Assembly (NCBI RefSeq): GCF_001613165.1
Contig: NZ_BDBV01000079.1
Location: 1-64,000 of the forward strand
Source of the DNA: Nocardia mexicana NBRC 108244
GTDB taxonomy: Bacteria; Actinomycetota; Actinomycetes; Mycobacteriales; Mycobacteriaceae
DNA: 64,000 nt
Reading direction: 5' to 3'
Shown: piece after piece, positions 50,501-57,613 of the stretch
Position numbering within the stretch: position 1 is the first letter of the stretch
Layout: each line of letters begins with the position of its first letter
The notes under the pieces: model-generated
What the model was told of the DNA's origin: nothing
Seen by the model: only the letters and a program-made list of their open reading frames with translations
The model's database searches: none
Program-made: the position numbers and the translations under genes

Positions 50501-50805
50501 AGGCCCGCGAGCACCACGCCGCGGCCTTCCGTGCGGCCTCCGAGGCCGGATACGCGCCACTCACGGCCCGGACCCTCGTCGGGGTCGCGGACCTGGCGCT
50601 GCGCGAGGAACAGGACCGGCAGGCCGTGCGGCTGCTCGCGGCGAGCGCCGAGGTCCGCGGGCTGCCCGACCGCTCGCTGCCGGACCGGGCGCGGATCGAG
50701 CAGACAGCACGAGATCGCCTCGGCGAAGCGGACTTCACCGAGGCGATGGCGGAGGGTGCGATGGCGGATCCACAGGAGCTGGTCGCGGCTACGCTCGCTT
50801 GTTGA
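47554..50805 (+). CDS. AfsR/SARP-type transcriptional regulator with NB-ARC and TPR domains
   Basis: A 1083-residue multidomain regulator. Winged-helix DNA-binding domain (1-92), BTAD domain (98-240), NB-ARC ATPase with P-loop GPGGSGKT (284-291) and LVILDNCEHV, a Gly/Ser-rich linker (about 550-590, GTGAGSSSIAGGSS), and a C-terminal TPR region (about 620-1060). Related proteins activate antibiotic clusters. The GTG at 47554 has only a poor ribosome-binding site, possibly near-leaderless. It overlaps the convergent ABC permease by 17 nt. The same heptamer repeats precede both its own gene/ferredoxin and the ABC exporter, so it likely controls both and itself. Confidence 0.92.
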   Translation: MQIGMLGPLDIRADDGGSIEVPGVRLRALLAALALEPGRSVPKTTLVDWIWGEKPPSDAANALQALVSRLRRLLPDGSLDGQAGGYRLTVAPGAVDAVRFEQLLEQARGGGDAHRADLLREALDLWRGTALQDVGVRDSEAFDAVITRLEGLRAAAAEDRYEAEIRLGRGAELVPELTELVARDPLRERLVAALMRALGAAGRGNEALVVYERAREALADELGADPSPELSELHVALLRGEVGARKEDRRTNLRAELTSFVGKYADVAVVRELIAEHRLTTLTGPGGSGKTRLALETARTMLDDLPDGAWLVELASVGAHGDLAQSALAALGLRDALLGGGSDAEPIDRLIAAIRDRETLVILDNCEHVIESAAAFAHRLLGECRGLRILATSREPLGITGEALWQVAPLALPAANADPAEIESSPAVQLFRDRAGAVRKDLTADPRALATMVRVCRALDGIPLAIELAAARLRTMSLEQLADRLADRFRLLTGGSRTAIPQHRTLRAVVDWSWELLTDAERMVLRRLAVFSGGTSLEAAERVCAAAASGPQEREGGTGAGSSSIAGGSSTAGGPEDHGGEGNASVEQWEVLELLTALTEKSLLLAVDDGTAPRYRMLDTIRQYARDRLTESGEAELARRAHLSYFTDLAATAEPHLRRAEQVEWLATLGAEHDNIAAAMRGALAAGDAAEAMPLAAAAGWYWWLGGHKAEGLELITAAAELPGEVEDETRATVYALVVHFLSSGPNDASQLQDWIRKASRFDRHSAARHPTMGLIGALERLLEGPDAMLSAFEPQLTDGDPWVRALARLQMGRMRIVVGRDGQAADEYLESALTEFRALGERWGMSFALTELADRLAGRGEFASACELFDQAITVVTPVGTLEDVARIRSRQAQLYRLLDDPVASAAALAEAEHYADRAAWPNALAMLALEKAELARWSGDTEQVYRQIDVATTILGSDSELANVRAQVRNLLGYLAADLGEAREHHAAAFRAASEAGYAPLTARTLVGVADLALREEQDRQAVRLLAASAEVRGLPDRSLPDRARIEQTARDRLGEADFTEAMAEGAMADPQELVAATLAC

Positions 50806-51550
50806 ACGTGGCCCGGGACCACAGGTATCCGACGAGGGCGAACCCGGCGCACCAGGCGAGCGCGGCGGCGGTGTAGCCGCCCGACGGATGGCCGCCGAGA
50901 AACCCGCGCAGCGATTCGATGATCGGAGTGAACGGCTGATACTGCGCGAACTGCCGCACGCCCTGTCCCATCTTGTCCGCCGGGACGACCGCGCTGCTCA
51001 GGAAGGGCAGCATGATCAACGGCACCACGGCCATGCCCGCGGACTCCGGGGTCTTCGCCGCCATGCCCGCTGCGACCGTGAGCCAGGCCGCCGCGAACGA
51101 GGTCGCGGCCATGACGCCGATCGCACCCAGCCAGTCGAGTGCGGTCGCGGACGGCCGGAACCCCAGCGCGAAGGCCACGCCGATGACGGCCGCGATGGCC
51201 ACCGCATTGGTGACGATGGTGGCCGCGACATGCCCGGTCAGCACGGCGCCGCGGGAGACGTCCATGACCTTGAATCGGTTGATGATGCCCTTCGCCATAT
51301 CGGAACTCACCGATACCGCGGTGCCCGACAGCCCGTAGCTGATGGCCAGCAGCAGCATGCCCGGTGTCGCGTAGTCGATGTAGTCCTCGCCGACGTCGAA
51401 GGCGCTGCCGAAGACGTACACGAAGATCAGCATCATCACGACCGGCATCAGCGCCGCGTTGAAGATGGTGACCGGGGTCCGGACGGTGTGTTTGAAGTTG
51501 CGCCGCAACATGATCGACGAATCGGCCAGGGACGCTGTGATGGTGCTCAT
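50789..51550 (-). CDS. ABC-2 type (DrrB-like) exporter permease
   Basis: A 253-residue permease with six hydrophobic segments. Features: LRRNFKHTVRTPVTIFNAALMPVVMMLIFVYVF trimmed to its core, FKVMDVSRGAVLTGHV, and the C-terminal PFTPIIESLRGFLGG, typical of DrrB-type drug exporters. Start at ATG 51550, 4-nt overlap with the ATPase stop (51547). Together they form a DrrAB-type exporter. The 3' end overlaps the SARP gene by 17 nt. Confidence 0.9.
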   Translation of the reverse strand: MSTITASLADSSIMLRRNFKHTVRTPVTIFNAALMPVVMMLIFVYVFGSAFDVGEDYIDYATPGMLLLAISYGLSGTAVSVSSDMAKGIINRFKVMDVSRGAVLTGHVAATIVTNAVAIAAVIGVAFALGFRPSATALDWLGAIGVMAATSFAAAWLTVAAGMAAKTPESAGMAVVPLIMLPFLSSAVVPADKMGQGVRQFAQYQPFTPIIESLRGFLGGHPSGGYTAAALAWCAGFALVGYLWSRATFNKRA

Positions 51551-52491
51551 TTTTCGACAACCTCCGTGGTCGCGTGTCCGGTCAGGGAAAGGAAAACGTC
51601 ATCGAGATCGGGGGTGTGGACCGAGACCTCCTCGGCCTCGAGCGAGTACTCGGCGAGCCGATCCAGCAGGTGGCGAAGGAATTTCGTGCCGCCGTTGCCG
51701 GGGACCCGCAGCGCCAGGGCCTCGTCGTCGCGGGTGGCGCCGGGCAGAATCCGTTGCGCCGCATCCAGTTCCGTGACGGTGGTGAAGCGGAGCCGGACGT
51801 GGCTGCCGGGCACGCGGCGCTTGAGCTCCTCGGGGGTGCCCTCGGCGACGATGCGTCCCTGGTCGAGTACCGCGATGCGGTCGGCCAGCTGGTCGGCTTC
51901 CTCGAGGTACTGGGTGGTGAGGAATATCGTCACACCGCCGGAGGTCAGGTCCCGCACGATCTCCCACATCGTGCGGCGGCTGCGCGGATCCAGCCCGGTG
52001 GTCGGCTCGTCCAGGAATACGATGTCCGGCTTGGTGACCAGCGTCATCGCCAGGTCCAGCTTCCGGCGCATGCCGCCGGAGTAGGTGGCCGCCCGCTTGT
52101 GCGCCGACTCCGCCAGATCGAATCGTTCCAGCAGGTCGGTGATGACGCGCTTGCTCTCGCCGCCGCGCAGGCGGTGCAGGTCCGCCATCAGTTGCAGGTT
52201 CTCTTCTCCCGTCAGCAGTTCGTCCACCGCCGCGAACTGGCCGGTGACCCCGATCGCCGCGCGCACCGCCTTGGTCTCGGTCGCGATGTCGTGTCCGGCG
52301 ACGCGCGCCGTGCCGCCGTCGGCCTGCAGCAGCGTGGTCAGGACGTTCACCGTCGTGGTCTTGCCCGCCCCGTTCGGACCGAGCAGGGAGAAGATCGAAC
52401 CGGCGCCGATATTCAGATCGATGCCGTCGAGGACCGTCTTGTCCCCGTACGCCTTCCGCAGCCCGGAGGCCGCAATTGCTGTGCTGTTCAT
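51547..52491 (-). CDS. ABC transporter ATP-binding protein (DrrA-like)
   Basis: A 314-residue ATPase. Walker A GPNGAGKTTT, signature YSGGMRRKLDLA, Walker B IVFLDEPTTGLDPRSR and switch TIFLTTQYLEEAD are all present, with the C-terminal extension typical of DrrA drug/natural-product exporters. ATG at 52491 (MNSTAIAASGLRKAYG) is preceded by heptamer repeats at 52514-52542. Probably exports the compound made or modified by the P450 system, an inference from shared control. Confidence 0.93.
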   Translation of the reverse strand: MNSTAIAASGLRKAYGDKTVLDGIDLNIGAGSIFSLLGPNGAGKTTTVNVLTTLLQADGGTARVAGHDIATETKAVRAAIGVTGQFAAVDELLTGEENLQLMADLHRLRGGESKRVITDLLERFDLAESAHKRAATYSGGMRRKLDLAMTLVTKPDIVFLDEPTTGLDPRSRRTMWEIVRDLTSGGVTIFLTTQYLEEADQLADRIAVLDQGRIVAEGTPEELKRRVPGSHVRLRFTTVTELDAAQRILPGATRDDEALALRVPGNGGTKFLRHLLDRLAEYSLEAEEVSVHTPDLDDVFLSLTGHATTEVVEK

Positions 52492-52544
52492 GGCTGTACT
52501 GTCGCGATCCCGGCTGATACGGCCCTGATGCCGACCTGATACGG
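52451..52544. repeat. Duplicated promoter segment, copy 2
   Basis: Partner of 47441-47534 (76/94 identical). Copy 2 is attached to a complete ABC-ATPase gene and so is probably the source. Confidence 0.85.
52514..52542. promoter_or_regulatory. SARP-type heptamer direct repeats, copy 2
   Basis: CTGATAC, CTGATGC, CTGATAC at 52514, 52525 and 52536, 11-bp pitch, with a weaker CTGACAG at 52548. They lie 22 bp from the ABC-ATPase ATG and face the divergent hydrolase gene on the other side. Confidence 0.8.
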
Positions 52545-52639
52545 CCGCTGACAGGCCCGGCGGCGGTGTGGCAGAAAATTGATGGAACATGTCTTCTCGG
52601 CCACTTGGCCGGAAGGTGAGCCTTGGACACAGTGGTCTC

Positions 52640-53464
52640 ATGACTGGAACCACGGAGACGGGCGTGCGGAGGACCACGGTCGAGGTCGACGGCCACGCGG
52701 CCAGCTACCTGACCGCGGGCGAGGGCGGCCCGCCGGTGCTGCTGCTGCACGGGACGTATTGGAGCCGGGTGTGGCAGCCGGTGCTGGGCCGCCTCGCGGC
52801 GGCGGGGCTGCGGCCCGTCGCGGTCGACCTCCCCGGACTGGGGCGATCGGGAGGGGAGCTCACGCCGGAGACGGCCACCGTCCCCGCCCTGGCCGAGTGG
52901 GTGGTGCGATTCGCCGCGGCGCTGCGGCTCCCCGGGCCGATCGCCGTGGCGGCGCACGATATCGGCGGGGCCGTCGCCCAGCACCTGCTCGCCCATGAGC
53001 TGCTGGGGATTTCGCGGCTGGCCCTGGTCAACTCGGTGTCCTACGACTCCTGGCCCGCGCCGCACGTGGCCCGGTTCCGGGACAGCTCCGCGGCGGACGA
53101 CATTCTCGCCGCCCGTCGGCAGGCCGTGACATCCGCGCTCGCCGGCGCCGCCACCGAGGCGCTGATCGCCGAGTATGTGGATCCGTGGACCGATCCGCGG
53201 GTCCGCCGCTCCTGGCTGGCGCTGGCGAGCGCCGCCGACAGCCGCTACACGCTGGATCTCGTTCCCGCGCTGCGGCAATCGGTGACGCCCAAGTTATTGA
53301 TATGGGGCGAGGACGACGGCTTCGAAAGGGTCGAGTACGCGGAGAAGTTCGCTCTCGAGATCCCGCACACCACGCTCATCCGGATCCCCGGCGCCGACCA
53401 CATCCCGACGGAGAACGCCCCCGGCCCGATCGCCGATGCCCTCGTCGACTTCTTCATGAGGTGA
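52640..53464 (+). CDS. Alpha/beta-hydrolase with Asp nucleophile (epoxide hydrolase/dehalogenase-like)
   Basis: A 274-residue soluble hydrolase. LLLHGTYWSRVW is the oxyanion motif, AAHDIGGAVAQ the nucleophile elbow with Asp as in haloalkane dehalogenases and epoxide hydrolases, GEDDGF the acid region and GADHIPTEN the His. The ATG at 52640 is chosen by domain fit; an in-frame ATG at 52589 is also possible. Divergent from the ABC exporter, with the heptamer repeats between them, so it may belong to the same regulon. Confidence 0.82.
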   Translation: MTGTTETGVRRTTVEVDGHAASYLTAGEGGPPVLLLHGTYWSRVWQPVLGRLAAAGLRPVAVDLPGLGRSGGELTPETATVPALAEWVVRFAAALRLPGPIAVAAHDIGGAVAQHLLAHELLGISRLALVNSVSYDSWPAPHVARFRDSSAADDILAARRQAVTSALAGAATEALIAEYVDPWTDPRVRRSWLALASAADSRYTLDLVPALRQSVTPKLLIWGEDDGFERVEYAEKFALEIPHTTLIRIPGADHIPTENAPGPIADALVDFFMR

Positions 53465-53630
53465 CAGTCGGCCCGGCCCCCAATTCCTGCGGCATTGGTC
53501 CCGAGTCGCCTCATCGGCACCGGCACCCCCGCTACCATCGGGAAATTGTGCTCGAGGGGTCGTCCGATCCGCAGGAGTCGCACGCCGATCGGATTTCCGT
53601 GGTCAGCACTGGGATCCTCAGGAGGCGGGC

Positions 53631-54041
53631 ATGTTCGGAAGAAAAATCGCGTTGATCCTGGCCGCGGGCGCCTCGATCACGGCGCTGTGCGCGGCGCCCG
53701 CCGGTGCCGACGCGGACGACGACTTCATCACGCTGAACCCGGTGGTCACGAATCAGCCCGGCGGGCTGCAGGCCACCGGAACCTTCACGTGCACAGGCGG
53801 TATCGGCTATCTCGATGTGTCGGCGCAGATGGATACCACCGGCAGCGGCACGATCCAGCTGGTCAGCTCCCCGCCGGGTATCACCCTGCACTGCACCGGC
53901 CGCACCGAGACCTGGACCGCCAAGCTCGTCCCGGCCAACGGCCAGCAGGTGCTGGTCCCTTACACCACCGGAACGGGCCACGCCCAGCTGAACCGGAAGT
54001 ATTGGCAGGCCGACTCGGGCCAGGTCGCCCTTCACACGTGA
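53631..54041 (+). CDS. Secreted hypothetical protein
   Basis: A 136-residue protein with a signal peptide (KIALILAAGASITALCAAPAGA, cleavage near ADA at 26-28). The mature part is beta-rich with two cysteines (FTCTGG, LHCTGR) likely joined by a disulfide. No named family. ATG at 53631 follows AGGAGG at 53620-53625. Confidence 0.75.
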   Translation: MFGRKIALILAAGASITALCAAPAGADADDDFITLNPVVTNQPGGLQATGTFTCTGGIGYLDVSAQMDTTGSGTIQLVSSPPGITLHCTGRTETWTAKLVPANGQQVLVPYTTGTGHAQLNRKYWQADSGQVALHT

Positions 54042-54106
54042 TGCTCGTGTTCCAGCGCGGGCAGGCGATGCCGGGTTGTGCGCTCGTTCATCGGATCGCG
54101 GTGGCT

Positions 54107-54718
54107 TCAGCCGGTTGTGTTGCGCGGCAGCAGGCCTCGGGTCAGGCGGGTCACCGTCTCGTCCAGTAGGTCGTCGATGCCTTCCGGGGCGACCAACCCG
54201 GAGGTGACGAAGCTGACCAGCCCCTGCAGGGCGACGGCGACCGTCCAGCCGATGCGCATCGGGTCGCCCTCGACGATCTCGCCGCGCGCCTGGGCCGCGG
54301 CGGTCAGCGCGACCGGAACGGCGAAGGCGTCCTCGACCGCGGCGGCAACCTCCGTCCCCGCGGCGGGGCTGTGCTTGCGGGCGAACATCAGGGTGAGCAA
54401 TGCCGGGTTGTCGAGGGCGAAGTCGACGTAGGCGCGCGCCAGGACGCGGAACTGCCGCTCGAACGATTGCCCCTCGGCCGCGGCCGCCGCGCCGCGATTG
54501 GCCTCGCCGATCCGCTGAAATCCCCTGAGCGCCAAGGCATCCAGAAGTGCCTGCTTGTCCGGGAAATGGCGGCTGGGCGCATTGTGCGTGACGCCCACCT
54601 CGCGGGCGAGCCGACGCAGCGAGAGTTGCTCGGCGCCGTGTTCGCGCAGGGCCTGCTCCGCGCGTTCGAGGAGCTGGTCGCGGAGGCCACCGTGGTGGTA
54701 CGGGCGATCGGCAGACAT
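54107..54718 (-). CDS. TetR-family transcriptional regulator
   Basis: A 203-residue regulator. HTH at about 13-60: YHHGGLRDQLLERAEQALR, LSLRRLAREVGVTHNAPSRHF. Starts at ATG 54718. Divergent from the Ddn-like gene at 54806; the perfect dyad TGACCAC-TTT-GTGGTCA between them is its likely operator. It would repress that neighbour and itself. Confidence 0.88.
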   Translation of the reverse strand: MSADRPYHHGGLRDQLLERAEQALREHGAEQLSLRRLAREVGVTHNAPSRHFPDKQALLDALALRGFQRIGEANRGAAAAAEGQSFERQFRVLARAYVDFALDNPALLTLMFARKHSPAAGTEVAAAVEDAFAVPVALTAAAQARGEIVEGDPMRIGWTVAVALQGLVSFVTSGLVAPEGIDDLLDETVTRLTRGLLPRNTTG

Positions 54719-54748
54719 GGTGAGCACGAGCCTAACCGATGTGGGCAT

Positions 54749-54765
54749 TGACCACTTTGTGGTCA
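54749..54765. promoter_or_regulatory. TetR operator between regulator and Ddn-like gene
   Basis: TGACCACTTTGTGGTCA, perfect 7-bp arms around TTT, 30 bp upstream of the TetR start and 40 bp upstream of the Ddn-like start. Confidence 0.7.
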
Positions 54766-54805
54766 GTGTCTACATTGGGGATATGTCGAGCTACCGAGGA
54801 CGGCC

Positions 54806-55237
54806 ATGAGCGATCTCTATCACCGGGTGCTGCGCGCCCATAAGTGGATCTACGAGAATTCCCGCGGGCTGGCCGGTCACCGTCTCCTGTTCGGCAACCC
54901 GACCCTGTTGCTGCACACCGTCGGCCGCAGATCCGGCCTGCCTCGCACCACGGCATTGACCTATGCCCGCGACGGCCGGGCCTACCTGGTGGTGGCCTCC
55001 GCCGGCGGCGCGCCTACCCCGCCCGACTGGCTGGCCAATCTCGAGGCCCGGCCCGAATGCTCGATCCGAATCGGCCCGCGCACCCGCCGCGCCCGGGCCC
55101 GCATCACCCTCCCCGCCGACCCGGACTACGCCCGCCGCTGGTCGATCCTCGACGCCGTGAACAAGGGCCGATTCACCACCCATCAGCAGAAGACCCAGCG
55201 CACGATCCCGATAGTCGAACTCGAACCGACGACGTGA
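54806..55237 (+). CDS. Nitroreductase/quinone-reductase-family protein (Ddn-like, F420-dependent)
   Basis: A 143-residue flavin-reductase-like split-barrel protein. LLLHTVGRRSGLPRTTALTY and YLVVASAGGAPTPPDWLANL match DUF385/Ddn-type enzymes that reduce quinones or nitro groups with F420H2. No TM. ATG at 54806 with CGAGGA. Under probable control of the divergent TetR. Confidence 0.85.
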   Translation: MSDLYHRVLRAHKWIYENSRGLAGHRLLFGNPTLLLHTVGRRSGLPRTTALTYARDGRAYLVVASAGGAPTPPDWLANLEARPECSIRIGPRTRRARARITLPADPDYARRWSILDAVNKGRFTTHQQKTQRTIPIVELEPTT

Positions 55238-55268
55238 TGAAAACTGTTGAACCCCAGTAATTTGCGAA

Positions 55269-56045
55269 TCAAGGTTCCGGTTGCGCGAACCCGTCGCGTG
55301 GCAGGCTCGCCTGGTAGCGGCCGGGGGTCTGGCCGAGGATCGCCGTGAAGGCGTCGATGAAGCTCGTGGTGTTGGCCCAGCCGCACAGGCTGGATGTCCG
55401 GGTGACGCTGCGGCCGTCCATGAGGTGCACGAGAGCGTGCTGGACGCGCAGTTGGGCGCGCCACTGATGGAAGCTCATGCCGAGTTCGGCATGGAACAGC
55501 CTGCTGAGGGTCCGTTCCCCGGCCCCGACGACCCGGCCCAGTTCGGTCAGCGAGGATCCGTCGGCGGGGTCGGTGTGCAGCAGGTCGGTCACCGCGCGGA
55601 GCCGGTCGTCGCGCGGTCTGGGCAGGTGCAGCGGCTGCTCGGGCGTTTCGAGCAGTTCGTCGACGATGACCCGGCGCAGTCGCAGCGCCGCATCCTTCGC
55701 CGGTCTCCGAGGGCCGGTCAGCCGCAGCACCGCCGCGCGCAGCAGCGGTGAGGCGGCGAATACGGTCGGCCGGTCCGGCAGGGCGCCGGACAGGGCCTTC
55801 GGCAGCAGCAGCGTCCGCACGTCGGTTTCGCCGTACGCGCGATGCTCGTGGTCGAAGCCCGCCGGGGTCCAGCTGACACGGTTGGCGGGTGTGATCCACA
55901 CGCCGCTCTCCGTCGTGGTCGAGAGGATCCCGCGCGACGGGTAGATCAGCTGGCCCCGAGGGTGCCGATGGGTAGCCATGCGTCCGCCGTGCAGCCAGAG
56001 CCGGGCGGACTCCGGCGCGGGCACGAACTGGCGGGTTTCTGGCAT
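55269..56045 (-). CDS. AraC-family regulator
   Basis: A 258-residue regulator with an N-terminal cupin-like sensor (HRHPRGQLIYPSRGILS) and C-terminal double HTH (LTELGRVVGAGERTLSRLF, RTSSLCGWANTTSFIDAF, GQTPGRYQ). The second HTH has the typical AraC FxxxxGxTPxxYR-like end (AILGQTPGRYQA). Divergent from the SnoaL-like gene, perhaps its target. Confidence 0.88.
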   Translation of the reverse strand: MPETRQFVPAPESARLWLHGGRMATHRHPRGQLIYPSRGILSTTTESGVWITPANRVSWTPAGFDHEHRAYGETDVRTLLLPKALSGALPDRPTVFAASPLLRAAVLRLTGPRRPAKDAALRLRRVIVDELLETPEQPLHLPRPRDDRLRAVTDLLHTDPADGSSLTELGRVVGAGERTLSRLFHAELGMSFHQWRAQLRVQHALVHLMDGRSVTRTSSLCGWANTTSFIDAFTAILGQTPGRYQASLPRDGFAQPEP

Positions 56046-56116
56046 AGATTGTCATTTTACCGGTGGTTGTCGAGGTGTTGATCAACAACAGTGGAGCCAT
56101 GGGCAAGGAGGACTCC

Positions 56117-56722
56117 ATGGGCGACAACCGAATCGAAGACCGCCAGGCGATCGCCGAATTGACGACCGGCTGGATCCATCGGGACAGGGAGCGGTGGGAC
56201 GAGCTGGCCGAGTTGTTCCACGAGGACGCCACGCTGCGGATCCTGTGGTTCTCCGGCTCGGCCCGCGACTTCATCGACGGCTCGCGCCGCATGGGGCATG
56301 GGCGCCTGCGCAGCAAACACTTCCTCGGCGCTCCCGCCATCCGCTTCGCCGGGGACCGCGCATTCGTCGAGACCAACGCGATTCTCCTCGCGCAACTCGC
56401 CGATGTGCCGATCGGCGCGACCATCCACAACCGCTTCCTCGATCGCATGAGCCGACGCGCAGGGGTCTGGCGCATCGAGCATCGCGACTCCGTCTACGAC
56501 ATGGGCGGATTCACCTATCCGTTCGGCGTCGCGGGCGCCCCGGACATCGACGCGGAATCGCTGTCCGGCCGCCATCCCCGGGAGTACGCCGCACTCGCCT
56601 ACCTGCTCGAAACCGCCGGGTACCCGGTGACCGGCACATTTCCGACCCGGTTCGGCGAGCAGGAGGCGGCGATCCTGGAAGCGGGCCGCGCATGGTTGGC
56701 TGAGACAGAAGCCGCTCGGTAA
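56117..56722 (+). CDS. SnoaL-like domain protein (NTF2 fold)
   Basis: A 201-residue protein of the SnoaL/NTF2 fold: DRQAIAELTTGWIHRDRERW, ELAELFHEDATLRILW, SRRMGHGRLRSKHFLG, and VWRIEHRDSVYDMGGF. Such folds act as polyketide cyclases, dehydratases or non-enzymatic binders. The ATG at 56117 has AAGGAGG just upstream; ATG at 56099 is weaker. Between two AraC regulators; 8 bp before the second, possibly co-transcribed with it. Confidence 0.8.
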   Translation: MGDNRIEDRQAIAELTTGWIHRDRERWDELAELFHEDATLRILWFSGSARDFIDGSRRMGHGRLRSKHFLGAPAIRFAGDRAFVETNAILLAQLADVPIGATIHNRFLDRMSRRAGVWRIEHRDSVYDMGGFTYPFGVAGAPDIDAESLSGRHPREYAALAYLLETAGYPVTGTFPTRFGEQEAAILEAGRAWLAETEAAR

Positions 56723-56730
56723 GGGCCGCA

Positions 56731-57477
56731 ATGGATCTCGTCGAGATCACCGAGTCACCGATCCTGCGCATCGATCGACACGGAGCGGAAGCGCGCAGAA
56801 CCATCGGCTGGCATGCGCACGACGAAGCGATGCTGCTGTGGTCGGCCACCGCGACCGTGACGATGAGTACCCCCGCGCGCGACTGGCTCGTCCCTCCCGG
56901 ATACGGCCTGTGGGTGCCGCCCGGGATCGAGCACGCGGAGACGGCCCTGCGGGCGGGCGAGCTCTGCGTCGTCCGATTCGCGCCGAACCGCTGCCCCGTC
57001 TCCTGGATCGAACCCACCGGCGTATCCACCGGCCCCCTGCTGCGCGAGCTGGTTCTATACCTGCACGCGGCCGATCCGGACGATCCCGGTCGCAGGCATG
57101 CCGAACCGCTGGTCTTCGACCTCCTCACGCCGTTGCCCGTCAATGTCATCGACGTGGTCATGCCCACGGATCCGCGGGTGCGGTCGATCGCCGAGCAGAT
57201 CGTCGCCGACCCGAGCGACACCCGCGACCTCGCTTTCTGGGCGCACCAGGTGCATGCGGGGGTCCGTACGCTGTCCCGCCTGTTCGTCAGTGAAACCGGT
57301 CTGACCTTCGCGCAGTGGCGCACGCACGTCCGCATGCGGGCCGCGGCCCGGTACCTGGCTGACGGCCGCTCCGTCGGTGCCACCGCGCGGGCCGTCGGCT
57401 ATCGCAAACCCAGCGCCTTCATCGCCGCGTTCCGCCGGTCGACGGGCCGGACGCCGGGCACCTATCTCCAGGGCTAG
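56731..57477 (+). CDS. AraC-family regulator
   Basis: A 248-residue regulator with a cupin-type N-terminus (RRTIGWHAHDEAMLLWSA) and C-terminal AraC HTH pair (WAHQVHAGVRTLSRLFVSET, ARAVGYRKPSAFIAAFRRST, GRTPGTYLQ). AAGGGC precedes the ATG. It follows the SnoaL-like gene in the same direction and may also control the MFS gene downstream. Confidence 0.88.
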   Translation: MDLVEITESPILRIDRHGAEARRTIGWHAHDEAMLLWSATATVTMSTPARDWLVPPGYGLWVPPGIEHAETALRAGELCVVRFAPNRCPVSWIEPTGVSTGPLLRELVLYLHAADPDDPGRRHAEPLVFDLLTPLPVNVIDVVMPTDPRVRSIAEQIVADPSDTRDLAFWAHQVHAGVRTLSRLFVSETGLTFAQWRTHVRMRAAARYLADGRSVGATARAVGYRKPSAFIAAFRRSTGRTPGTYLQG

Positions 57478-57613
57478 CTGATCGAACGGAATCCACCTCG
57501 GCCACAAGGACATCGGTGGCCGATTCGGGGTAGTTGTCGGCAGCTGTGCGGCAGGAAGGTCACCTTACGGTGGGCATCGAACAGACGTCGCCAATTCCTT
57601 TGGAGGACAACAA

